From NCBI GenBank assembly GCA_024279745.1, contig JAJRRE010000430.1, positions 1 through 9,032 on the forward strand: a DNA stretch of 9,032 bases, in the 5' to 3' direction. A model generated the notes under the pieces. It had not been told where the DNA came from, ran no database searches, and worked only from the letters and a program-made list of their open reading frames with translations. Below are positions 1 to 5,704 of the stretch, piece after piece. Made by a program: the position numbers and the translations under genes. Every line of letters starts with the position of its first letter. Within the stretch, counting starts at the first letter, position 1. This DNA comes from Alphaproteobacteria bacterium. Lineage in GTDB: Bacteria > Pseudomonadota > Alphaproteobacteria > Rhizobiales > Hyphomicrobiaceae.

Positions 1-309
1 ATTGGCGTAGATATTGATCCGCTCTCTTTTGCGTCCGGCATAACAGATTGCCAGTCCGAGCAGACCGAAAACAACCCAGGCGGGATAAAACAGCACACTC
101 AACACGATATTATCCCAAAACCAGGGAGAAAAACTGCGCACGGTACTTTCTGCTGCATCAAGGCTGGCTGGCGAGACATCAAACCAATGCTGGCCAATCG
201 GTGTGATCAAAATTCCCTTGCTGTGCGAAAAGGTCATGCCACCATCATGGATCAGCGACAGCGCCGCGATCAAAAGGAAAAAACTACCCACGAGGCGAAC
301 AAGGAACAT
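1..309 (-). CDS. small inner-membrane protein of unknown function, 3' end beyond window
   Basis: An open frame starts at the ATG at 309-307 and runs without a stop to base 1, giving 103 residues of a longer protein. The sequence begins MFLVRLVGSFFLLIAALSLI, a hydrophobic segment (about 4-22) that could be a membrane anchor or uncleaved signal. A polar stretch (about 23-65, including IGQHWFDVSPASL) follows, then a second hydrophobic segment (about 68-91) and a basic AGRKRERIN stretch. The positive-inside rule suggests a cytoplasmic C-terminus with a short periplasmic loop between two helices. I recall similar small membrane proteins of unknown function in Hyphomicrobiales but cannot name a family. 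The ribosome site is weak (GGA about 8 bases upstream). TTGGGA (349-344) and TATCAA (327-322), 16 bases apart, could be its promoter. Codon use and membrane-like composition make it a likely real gene; the plus-strand frame over it is not convincing. Confidence 0.72.
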   Translation of the reverse strand, partial: MFLVRLVGSFFLLIAALSLIHDGGMTFSHSKGILITPIGQHWFDVSPASLDAAESTVRSFSPWFWDNIVLSVLFYPAWVVFGLLGLAICYAGRKRERINIYAN

Positions 310-654
310 TCAGGTTGTCCATTGATATTGTTGAAAAAATGCCTCCCAATTCGATTGGTTGGCGGGTTAGTTTCGGCAACGGTTGCGTACGGCCTAAGCC
401 GTCAGATCAGCCGTTCGATCAAGAGATCGAAAACACAGTAAAGCAGCGTTGCGAAACTGATCGAGAAGTCTGATCTTTATTAGTATTAATCCACGGCGCG
501 CGGATGGCAAGGGGGCAATAAGCTCGTTTAATGCGCTGTTCTTGGGAAATATTAGGCCATCAATGCAGCTTACTCTTGCGCTGCGCCGCCGCATGGTTAT
601 ATTCCGCCCGTTGCTGGGGCTAAACCCAGTGCAATTGGCCGTGGATTTCTAGGC
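310..654. other. intergenic region with three small dyads, no convincing gene
   Basis: No frame here has a plausible ribosome site plus protein-like composition. Three consecutive perfect dyads lie at 376-386 (GCAAC/GTTGC, 1-base spacer), 389-402 (ACGGC/GCCGT, 4-base loop) and 414-431 (TTCGATC/GATCGAA, 4-base loop). None is followed by a T-tract, so they are not obvious intrinsic terminators. A promoter for the downstream tRNA should lie in or just after this stretch, but I could not pick one out with confidence. Confidence 0.5.
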
Positions 655-700
655 CCGACGACGACTTTAGGAGAGGGGACCGAGTGGCTGAAGGCGCACG
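655..700 (+). pseudogene. truncated 5' half of tRNA-Ser with its leader (duplicate)
   Basis: Bases 655-700 match 746-791 at a constant offset of 91 with only three differences (657/748, 677/768, 679/770). The copy covers about 15 bases of leader (ACGACGACTTTA), the 5' acceptor strand GGAGAGG at 670-676, the whole D-arm region and the first part of the anticodon stem, and it stops being similar at 701. There is no anticodon, variable arm, T-arm or 3' acceptor strand, so it cannot make a tRNA. After the break, CTTCAGCC at 723-730 is the exact reverse complement of GGCTGAAG at 686-693, and CGTGC at 712-716 pairs with GCACG at 696-700, so the remnant could still fold as a two-part hairpin with a T-rich loop. 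It is probably a recombination scar; a small structured RNA is the alternative. Confidence 0.8.
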
Positions 701-760
701 TGTTTTTTGGGCGTGCACTTATCTTCAGCCTCTGGGATCGTTGATCCAACGACGACTTTA

Positions 761-850
761 GGAGAGGTGGCCGAGTGGCTGAAGGCGCACGCTTGGAAAG
801 CGTGTAGGCGGGGAACCGTCTCGAGGGTTCGAATCCCTCTCTCTCCGCCA
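761..850 (+). tRNA. tRNA-Ser(GGA)
   Basis: A complete class II tRNA can be folded by eye. The acceptor stem is GGAGAGG (761-767) with TCTCTCC (840-846), the last pair being G-T. The anticodon stem is CACGC (788-792) with GCGTG (800-804), enclosing the loop TTGGAAA (793-799). The anticodon is therefore GGA (795-797), which reads serine codons UCC and UCU. The long variable arm (about 805-822) is the serine hallmark. The T-arm is GAGGG (823-827), loop TTCGAAT, CCCTC (835-839). The discriminator is G847 and the CCA end is encoded (848-850). It is the only gene on the plus strand. Its leader and 5' half are duplicated just upstream. Confidence 0.97.
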
Positions 851-922
851 TTCTTTATCTCACGGTGCGCACCGGCGGCAAAGCCGCCTGCGCCTGCGTC
901 ATGTGGAACATGCCTCCGACAT

Positions 923-990
923 GATGGCGCGCGAAACGGTTCGCGGCGGCCTTTGGCCGCTGGGGTGCCAGCCAGAATAAACCGTGAGCC
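923..990 (+). repeat. imperfect direct repeat, copy A
   Basis: This stretch aligns without gaps to 1048-1115 at an offset of 125. The best-conserved parts are GGCGCGC (926-932), the hairpin GCGAA/TTCGC (931-935 and 940-944) and the block TGCCAGCCAGAATAAACCGT (966-985). In copy B the hairpin reads GCCAA/TTGGC, so both sides of one base pair have changed together. The right edge runs into the terminator-like hairpin at 979-1012. Confidence 0.7.
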
Positions 991-1012
991 TTCGTAGCTG
1001 CGCGGTTTTTTT
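979..1012 (+). terminator. probable intrinsic terminator downstream of tRNA-Ser
   Basis: AAACCGTG (979-986) pairs with CGCGGTTT (1001-1008), with one G-T pair. The loop holds a further AGC/GCT pairing, and the 3' side runs into seven T residues (1006-1012). This is the first hairpin with a T-run after the tRNA, 129 bases past its 3' end, so it may end the tRNA transcript. The stem is short and partly A-T, so efficiency is uncertain. Confidence 0.5.
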
Positions 1013-1047
1013 GTCTCGCGGCTCTTCCTCGCAAAGCTCGGGCCTGC

Positions 1048-1115
1048 GACGGCGCGCCAAACGATTGGCGGGTCGCGTTGCTCCCGGTGTTGCCAGCTAG
1101 AAAAAACCGTGATGC
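1048..1115 (+). repeat. imperfect direct repeat, copy B
   Basis: This is the second copy of the 923-990 repeat. The hairpin here is GCCAA (1056-1060), loop ACGA, TTGGC (1065-1069), preserved against copy A by a paired G-C to C-G exchange. The shared block reads TGCCAGCTAGAAAAAACCGT (1091-1110). On the minus strand, CCGTG...CACGG followed by six T residues (about 1126-1101) could act as a back-up terminator for the BCCT transcript. Confidence 0.65.
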
Positions 1116-1271
1116 ATCACAGCACGGGGCTCACGATTCCAGCCCCGTTCTAACCATTTGGGCAGGCTGCGTCGCGACTGCGACCGAGAGCGCCAGCGAT
1201 CCGGGCCTTATGGCCCGCCCCGCCGGAGGGCCACTTCGCCCGTGAGGCCATAAAAGTACGCACCGTGAGCC

Positions 1272-1301
1272 AAAAAGGCAGACAAGAAAACCTTGCCTGC
1301 C
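1272..1301 (-). terminator. intrinsic terminator of the BCCT gene
   Basis: On the minus strand GGCAGGCAAG (1301-1292) pairs with CTTGTCTGCC (1286-1277), a 10-bp stem with a single G-T pair. The loop is 5 bases and the stem is followed directly by TTTTT (1276-1272). It starts 28 bases after the BCCT stop codon, which is ideal placement. Confidence 0.9.
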
Positions 1302-1329
1302 ATTTCGTATGTTTGTCTGGGTGTTCCAG

Positions 1330-2928
1330 CTAAAGCTCTTTATAAGCTTGGCGCAGCCCCATATATAGGCTGATGCACATGCCCAGCAGCACAATGGTGA
1401 AGGGGAAGCCGGTTGAAACCGCCATTGCCTGCACGGCGGTCAGCCCCTTGGCACCGCCGACCAGCAGCAAAGTTGCTGCCACCAGACCCTCAAATGTGCA
1501 CCAGAAAACGCGTTGCGACACGGGCGAATCTGTTTTGCCGCCGGCGGTGATCGTATCGACGACGAGCGAGCCGGAATCTGATGAGGTCACGAAAAAGACA
1601 ATGACCAGAACAATACCGACGAATGAGCTGATGCCGGCAAACGGTAGCGGCTTTAACATTTCAAACAGTTTTAATTCAAGCGCAGCGGATTTAACTGGTG
1701 CGGCAGCGTCGGCTATCACCTGCGCAATGGCAGTGCCGCCAAATGCCCCCATCCACAACACGCAAACCACAGTCGGGATCAGCACAACGCAGATCATGAA
1801 CTCACGCACTGTGCGCCCGCGCGAGACGCGCGCAATGAACATGCCGACGAATGGCGACCAGGAAATCCACCAGGCCCAGTAGAAGGCGGTCCAGCCTTGC
1901 GAGAAGTTGACGTCTTCGCGCCCAAACGGGTTTGACAGCGGTATCAATTCTTTCACATAAGCCAGGCCGCCTGCGAGGATGGTTTCGACAATGGTCGCCG
2001 TTGGTCCAAACACCAATACGAACAAGAACAATAGCCCTGCAAGCGCCATGTTGAGTTCCGACAAAACCTTCACGCCGCCATCAAGGCCGCGCACAACCGA
2101 TGCCAGCGCAATACCGGTGATGACTGTAATCAACAGTACTTGTGAGAAACTCCCGGTTCCGGCGCCGAACAGATAATTCAGCCCGGCGAGCGCTTGCTGG
2201 GTGCCGAACCCGAGCGATGTCGCAAGGCCAAAGATCGTCGCGAACACCGCCAATATATCAATGATATGGCCAGTCCAGCCCCAAACCCGGTCGCCGAACA
2301 GCGGATGAAACGCCGAGCGCAATGTCAGCGGCATGCCGCGATTGAAGGTAAAGAACGCCAGCGCCAGCGCTACCGTGGCATAGATCGCCCAAGGGTGCAG
2401 GGCCCAATGGTAGATGGTGGCAGCCATGCCTAGATTGCGCGCCGCTACCGCATCGCCGGCAGCCGCACCAAGCGGCGCCCAATCGGTGCGCACACCGTTC
2501 TCAATTGTCGTGCCGCCCATGGAAGAAGCAAAATGCGACATTGGTTCAGACACGCCAAAGAACATCAGCCCGATGCCCATGCCGGCGGCAAACAACATCG
2601 AGAACCAGCCGATATAGCCATAGTCCGGTGTGGCGTCCTGGCCGCCCAATCGGATTTTGCCCAGCGGAGAGACGATCAAGAACAAGGCAAATAGCGCAAA
2701 GATATCGGCAGCGCCAATAAAGAACCAGTCAAATGTCGACGTTAAAAAGGGACGCAGCCAACCGAAGAACGCGGTGGCGTCTTGCTGAAACATCAAAGTG
2801 ACAATGACGAACGCCACGATTGAGAGACCAGAGATTAGAAAAACGGGGTTATGAATATCAAGCCCAAAGGGCGTTATATTATCCTGGCCGACCTTGTAGT
2901 CGGTTCTTGTTTCAGAATTGTCAGTCAT
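1330..2928 (-). CDS. BCCT-family transporter, probably Na+/betaine-type solute symporter
   Basis: The 532-residue product has the usual length and about 12 hydrophobic segments of the betaine/carnitine/choline transporter family (LeuT fold, inner membrane). Visible family motifs are GMGIGLMFFGVSEPMSH (116-132), the aromatic-box segment YHWALHPWAIY (173-183, with W175, W180 and Y183 spaced as in BetP), the signature WAWWISWSPFVGMFIARVS (351-369) and TSSDSGSLVVD (448-458). Glycine rather than aspartate in GMGIG fits the Na+-coupled glycine-betaine type rather than H+-coupled choline carriers (inference from BetP work). The protein ends a few residues after the last helix, so it lacks the long basic C-terminal tail that senses osmotic stress in BetP. 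GGGGAGGA lies 6 bases before the ATG, supporting the start. It is a single-gene unit with its own terminator and promoter region. The exact substrate (glycine betaine, proline betaine, choline, DMSP or other) cannot be settled from sequence. Confidence 0.96.
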   Translation of the reverse strand: MTDNSETRTDYKVGQDNITPFGLDIHNPVFLISGLSIVAFVIVTLMFQQDATAFFGWLRPFLTSTFDWFFIGAADIFALFALFLIVSPLGKIRLGGQDATPDYGYIGWFSMLFAAGMGIGLMFFGVSEPMSHFASSMGGTTIENGVRTDWAPLGAAAGDAVAARNLGMAATIYHWALHPWAIYATVALALAFFTFNRGMPLTLRSAFHPLFGDRVWGWTGHIIDILAVFATIFGLATSLGFGTQQALAGLNYLFGAGTGSFSQVLLITVITGIALASVVRGLDGGVKVLSELNMALAGLLFLFVLVFGPTATIVETILAGGLAYVKELIPLSNPFGREDVNFSQGWTAFYWAWWISWSPFVGMFIARVSRGRTVREFMICVVLIPTVVCVLWMGAFGGTAIAQVIADAAAPVKSAALELKLFEMLKPLPFAGISSFVGIVLVIVFFVTSSDSGSLVVDTITAGGKTDSPVSQRVFWCTFEGLVAATLLLVGGAKGLTAVQAMAVSTGFPFTIVLLGMCISLYMGLRQAYKEL

Positions 2929-2969
2929 TCTGTCCTCCCCTTTTGCTTTAGTTTATTCCTGCTCCGACA

Positions 2970-2998
2970 ATTATTTTGCGATCAAAATTTCAATCCAA
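2970..2998 (-). promoter_or_regulatory. candidate promoter of the BCCT gene
   Basis: On the minus strand TTGGAT (2998-2993) and AATAAT (2975-2970) are spaced by 17 bases, resembling a sigma-70-type -35/-10 pair, about 40 bases before the start codon. The -35 match is only partial. The candidate is strengthened by the perfect dyad that overlaps it. Confidence 0.4.
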
Positions 2999-3007
2999 GT
3001 TTTGATC
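2980..3007. promoter_or_regulatory. 8-bp inverted repeat, candidate operator of the BCCT gene
   Basis: GATCAAAA (2980-2987) and TTTTGATC (3000-3007) are perfect inverted arms with a 12-base spacer, and two of the next three inner pairs also match. The dyad covers the proposed -35 element and part of the promoter spacer, a common place for a repressor site. There is no T-tract, so it is not a terminator. I do not recognise the regulator; it is not a clear match to the BetI site as I remember it. Confidence 0.5.
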
Positions 3008-3161
3008 TAGAGTTTGAACGTTATGGGGACAATCATAGGGGAGCTGTGATTCAAAGGTATTCCAAATGCGACAAGTTGGATGCTGGAGTCGTCAAACCAA
3101 TCCACTCAATGCTGGAATATCGAGCTTCTGATGCCGATTAAAGGAGGGGGGGAAAGCTGGC

Positions 3162-3206
3162 AATAAAAAACCCGCGCGAAGAGCTTGTGGGCTCGGTCGC
3201 GCGGGT
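3162..3206 (-). terminator. strong intrinsic terminator of the binding-protein gene
   Basis: On the minus strand ACCCGCGCGA (3206-3197) pairs perfectly with TCGCGCGGGT (3179-3170). An inner GAGC/GCTC stem (3194-3191 with 3184-3181) extends the hairpin, and TTTTT (3169-3165) follows. It lies about 40 bases after the stop codon of the substrate-binding protein and insulates the BCCT gene from it. Confidence 0.93.
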
Positions 3207-3246
3207 CTCTTTGTCAGTGCGGGTGATTACACCTGATCAGCAGAAT

Positions 3247-4353
3247 TTACTGCTGGGTGTAATTGCCTTTTGACCATTTGTAGAAGACATAAGGAGGCAA
3301 TGTCGGATCGCCTTTTTTGTCGAAGCTGAAGGAGCCAAGCACTGTTTTAAACTTGCCTGCGTCCAGAGCCTTGATGACCTTGCCAGCATCGAGTGAGCCA
3401 GCTGTTTCAACGGCCTGTTTCCAGGCTTGAACAGCAGCATAGGTGTAGAGCACATAACCTTCAGGCTCGATTTTCTTTGCCTTGAATGCTTTTACGACGT
3501 CAGCAGCTGCCGGGTTCAAGCGAGGGTCAGGCGAGAATGTCATCAAAGTGCCTTCACCAGCGGGGCCAGTGATCTGCCAATATTCTTTGGTGACCAGCGC
3601 GTCGCCGGACACAAGAACAGTTTTCATGCCCTGGTTGCGCATCTGGCGAACCATCAGGCCCGCTTCGGTGTGATAACCACCAACATAAAGAACGTCGATA
3701 CCAGCCTGCTTCAGCTTGGAGACAAGCGCGGTGTAGTCTTTTTCGCCAGCCGTATAAGCTTCATACATGGCCTCAGAACCGCCATTGGATTTCAAAGCTT
3801 TTCTGGTTTCATCGGCAAGGCCCTTACCATAAGCGGTCTTGTCGTGAATGATGGCGATTTTCTTGCCTTTGAAGACCGTGGCAAGATATTTGCCCGCAAC
3901 CGAGCCTTGCTGATCGTCGCGGCCACAAACGCGGTAAACGTTAGGACCGGCGCGATTGTCGGTCAGCTTTGGATTGGTCGATGCTGGTGAAATCTGGATG
4001 ATGCCTTCTTCAGCATAAACCTTGGACGCAGGGATTGAAGAGCCGGAGCAAAAATGCCCAGCCACGAACTGCACTTTGTCGGCAGCCAGTTTGCCTGCAA
4101 CCGCAACAGCCTGTTTGGGATCGCACGCATCATCGCCAACGGTCAGCTTCAGCTTCATCATAGCACCGCCGACTTTAACGCCGCCTGCTGCATTGATGTC
4201 GGCAACCGCCTGTTCAGCACCAGCCTTCATTTGCTGGCCAAAACTTGCATATTGGCCGGTCATGGGGCCAACGGTTGCAATGTTGATATCAGCTGCAGTT
4301 GCCGCGCCGGTCAGACCGGTAGCAAAAGCCGCTGTTAATAGTAGTTTTTTCAT
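3247..4353 (-). CDS. livJ: branched-chain amino acid ABC transporter substrate-binding protein
   Basis: This 368-residue protein is a type I periplasmic binding protein of the LivJ/LivK/BraC family. A Sec signal peptide starts MKKLLLTAAFATGL and probably ends after the Ala-rich stretch at 17-21. The mature protein opens with INIATVGPMTGQYASFGQQM. DACDPKQAVAVA (75-86) and HFCSGSS (100-106) hold C77 and C102, matching the disulfide pair of E. coli LIV-binding protein. SPASTNP (122-128) and GGYHTE (225-230) match the segments that bind the ligand's amino and carboxyl groups, with T126 and E230 at the key places. It would capture Leu/Ile/Val or related amino acids in the periplasm and hand them to LivHM. 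The ATG is preceded by GGAGG with a 9-base gap. It lies downstream of the liv operon with its own leader, so it can be made in excess. The J/K/BraC label is a family call, not a proven orthology. Confidence 0.95.
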   Translation of the reverse strand: MKKLLLTAAFATGLTGAATAADINIATVGPMTGQYASFGQQMKAGAEQAVADINAAGGVKVGGAMMKLKLTVGDDACDPKQAVAVAGKLAADKVQFVAGHFCSGSSIPASKVYAEEGIIQISPASTNPKLTDNRAGPNVYRVCGRDDQQGSVAGKYLATVFKGKKIAIIHDKTAYGKGLADETRKALKSNGGSEAMYEAYTAGEKDYTALVSKLKQAGIDVLYVGGYHTEAGLMVRQMRNQGMKTVLVSGDALVTKEYWQITGPAGEGTLMTFSPDPRLNPAAADVVKAFKAKKIEPEGYVLYTYAAVQAWKQAVETAGSLDAGKVIKALDAGKFKTVLGSFSFDKKGDPTLPPYVFYKWSKGNYTQQ

Positions 4354-4400
4354 TCTTAGGGTTCCTCCAAAAGTCGAGATCTACGACATGCAGACCTCAT

Positions 4401-4445
4401 TACAGGATTGAGTACCTGTATTAGGTGGCGCACATTAAGGCCCAA
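4401..4445 (-). promoter_or_regulatory. candidate promoter with overlapping dyad, binding-protein gene
   Basis: In the 169-base gap before the binding-protein gene, TTGGGC (4445-4440) and TAATAC (4423-4418) are 16 bases apart on the minus strand, a plausible sigma-70-like pair. A perfect inverted repeat TACAGG/CCTGTA (4401-4406 and 4415-4420, 8-base spacer) overlaps the -10 element and could be an operator or a leader hairpin. I saw no convincing terminator after the DUF6867-like gene, so read-through from the liv operon is also likely. Confidence 0.35.
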
Positions 4446-4522
4446 TCTTGGCAAAAGAAAAGTCTGTCGAGGGCTTTATGCGCAATTACTCTATTACCTT
4501 CACACATATCTCGCGTAAACAG

Positions 4523-4861
4523 CTATTTTGCCGACCAACTTAGCGGGCTGGAGCGTTTATACAACCACGGATATTGCGTTACCATTTGCGTGGTGCGGGC
4601 CATACGATAGGCGATGGCCGATAGCGCGATCAGCACCGCGGTATCGACAAGGTAATGTTTGGCCGACAGCAAGGTGCCGTCCAGCAGAGCGAAATGGAAA
4701 AATCGAACCGCAAGTCCCAGGATTAAACAGTACACGACGACCTGCCAGTATGGGCGCCAGGACAGAGCCAGAGCGCGGCCCGTCAGCCAGGCTGCGCCGC
4801 CGCCAATCACGACTGTGAGCATCCAGAAGTGAATCGGAGAAATTTCCCAAAATAGTCCCAT
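4523..4861 (-). CDS. DUF6867-like small membrane protein of the liv locus
   Basis: The 112-residue product has three or so hydrophobic segments (about 12-30, 38-56 and 70-88) and a basic C-terminal tail. Conserved-looking stretches are AAWLTGRALALSWRPYWQ (23-40), RFFHFALLDGTLLS (53-66) and RTTQMVTQYPWLYKRSSP (89-106). I recognise this pattern from small proteins annotated DUF6867 that sit next to LIV transporter genes in Hyphomicrobiales. Their function is unknown; an accessory subunit or assembly factor for the transporter is an inference from position only. The start is fixed by an in-frame TAA (4867-4865) just upstream and by GGAG 6 bases before the ATG. The ribosome site lies in a short tandem duplication. 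The gene follows livF after 111 bases and precedes the binding-protein gene. Confidence 0.85.
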   Translation of the reverse strand: MGLFWEISPIHFWMLTVVIGGGAAWLTGRALALSWRPYWQVVVYCLILGLAVRFFHFALLDGTLLSAKHYLVDTAVLIALSAIAYRMARTTQMVTQYPWLYKRSSPLSWSAK

Positions 4862-4895
4862 CAGTTACTCCATTTCACGTCAGTTACTCCATTTC
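4861..4895 (-). repeat. 16-bp tandem duplication covering the ribosome binding site
   Basis: On the minus strand GAAATGGAGTAACTGA occurs twice (4895-4880 and 4876-4861), separated by CGT. Each copy contains a GGAG ribosome site and the mini-frame ATG GAG TAA. The second copy's final A is the first base of the DUF6867-like gene's start codon. The duplication therefore places two ribosome sites and two two-codon frames ahead of the gene. Confidence 0.85.
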
Positions 4896-4972
4896 CCAAA
4901 CGAGAAAAAAGTCATGTAATCGCAAATTCTGCATTCGGTTTCGTTTAATGTCGTTAAGCCGGCCTGAACCTG

Positions 4973-5704
4973 CTAATGAGCGCCGCCTTCCAGATAGGCC
5001 GATTTGATATCGTCGCGTGCCAGCAGCTCGGCGCCGGTGGCACTCATGGTGATTTTGCCGTTGACCATGACATAGCCGCGATGAGCCAGGCGCAGAGCGT
5101 GATAGGCGTTTTGTTCAACCAGAAAGACCGTCAGGCCGCTGTTTTTGTTGAGATCGCGAATGACGTCGAAAATCTGCCGCACGATCAGCGGCGCCAGACC
5201 AAGCGACGGCTCATCCAGCAGCAGTAATTTGGGCCGCCCCATCAGAGCCCGCGCAATGGCCAGCATTTGCTGCTCGCCGCCCGATAAGGTGCCGGCGCGC
5301 TGAGTTTCACGGCTTTTCAGTATCGGGAACAGATCATAAGACTTTTTAAGATCTTCATCGAATGTCGCCTCGGCGTCTTTGTTGAGAATAGAGCCCATTT
5401 GCAGGTTTTCAACGACGGTCATGCGCGGGAAAATGCGTCGCCCTTCGGGGGACTGTGCAATGCCCAGATGCATAATATCATGGGTCGGCATGGCCGTGAT
5501 ATCCGTGCCTTCGAATAAAATACGGCCGGTGCGCGCTTGCGGGCTGCCGCAAATGGTCATCATCAACGTGGTCTTGCCGGCGCCGTTGGAGCCGATCATG
5601 GTGACGATCTCGCCTTTGCGCACTTCCAGATCGACGCTGCGCAGTGCCTGAATTTTCCCGTAAAAGGTTTCAACAGCCTTGACTGAGAGCATTGCGGAAC
5701 TCAT
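4973..5704 (-). CDS. livF: branched-chain amino acid ABC transporter ATP-binding protein LivF
   Basis: LivF is one of the two cytoplasmic ATPases that power the LIV importer. The 243-residue length is normal. Walker A is GSNGAGKTT (38-46), the Q-loop region is GIAQSPEGRRIFPRMTVVEN (81-100), the ABC signature is LSGGEQQM (140-147) and Walker B is LLLLDEPSLGLAP (160-172). The switch position reads VEQN (Q198) where LivG has IEHD. The same Gln is found in E. coli LivF as I recall it, so it is a family trait and not damage. AGPEGRR-type Q-loop wording (SPEGRRIFP) also marks LivF rather than LivG. The ATG overlaps the livG stop as ATGA, and GGAG stands 8 bases upstream inside livG, so translation is probably coupled. 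Internal M5 is a less likely start. Confidence 0.97.
   Translation of the reverse strand: MSSAMLSVKAVETFYGKIQALRSVDLEVRKGEIVTMIGSNGAGKTTLMMTICGSPQARTGRILFEGTDITAMPTHDIMHLGIAQSPEGRRIFPRMTVVENLQMGSILNKDAEATFDEDLKKSYDLFPILKSRETQRAGTLSGGEQQMLAIARALMGRPKLLLLDEPSLGLAPLIVRQIFDVIRDLNKNSGLTVFLVEQNAYHALRLAHRGYVMVNGKITMSATGAELLARDDIKSAYLEGGAH

Larger units (their letters stand above)
851..1271. other. structured GC-rich intergenic DNA with repeats
   Basis: No gene is supported in this stretch between tRNA-Ser and the BCCT terminator. It is dense in inverted repeats: CGGGCC/GGCCCG with a TTAT loop (1202-1217), GTCGC/GCGAC around 1170-1184, the perfect 12-bp palindrome GTGATGCATCAC (1109-1120), and TTATGGCC (1208-1215) matching GGCCATAA (1246-1253). 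The core CACGGT (or its complement ACCGTG) recurs at about 861, 981, 1105 and 1262. An 11-bp perfect inverted repeat, CTCACGGTGCG (859-869) and CGCACCGTGAG (1259-1269), bounds the region. It looks like intergenic repeat material of the kind dispersed in alphaproteobacterial genomes, but the family cannot be named from one copy. Confidence 0.6.

Noticed and set aside
597..851. 84-residue minus-strand frame opposite tRNA-Ser
   Set aside because: It is the antisense translation of the tRNA ([19 protein letters not shown]), a well-known false protein call over serine tRNA genes.
707..997. 96-residue plus-strand frame running through tRNA-Ser
   Set aside because: It translates the tRNA itself and the following repeats; there is no ribosome site or protein-like composition.
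761..1271. tRNA-Ser as an attachment site for an integrated element
   Set aside because: No repeat of the tRNA 3' end, no integrase and no foreign genes are seen in the window; only the 5' half is duplicated.
1131..1394. 87-residue minus-strand frame at the end of the BCCT gene
   Set aside because: It begins inside the BCCT gene in another frame and reads through that gene's terminator hairpin and structured repeats.
2851..3141. 96-residue plus-strand frame reaching from the BCCT start into the upstream region
   Set aside because: Its start lies antisense inside the BCCT gene without a ribosome site, and it covers the BCCT promoter and dyad. The last ~45 codons look mildly protein-like, so a gene relic cannot be fully excluded.
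4896..4972. Possible terminator after livF (T-run on the minus strand near 4911-4906)
   Set aside because: The six T residues are not preceded by a convincing GC-rich stem, so transcription probably continues into the DUF6867-like gene.
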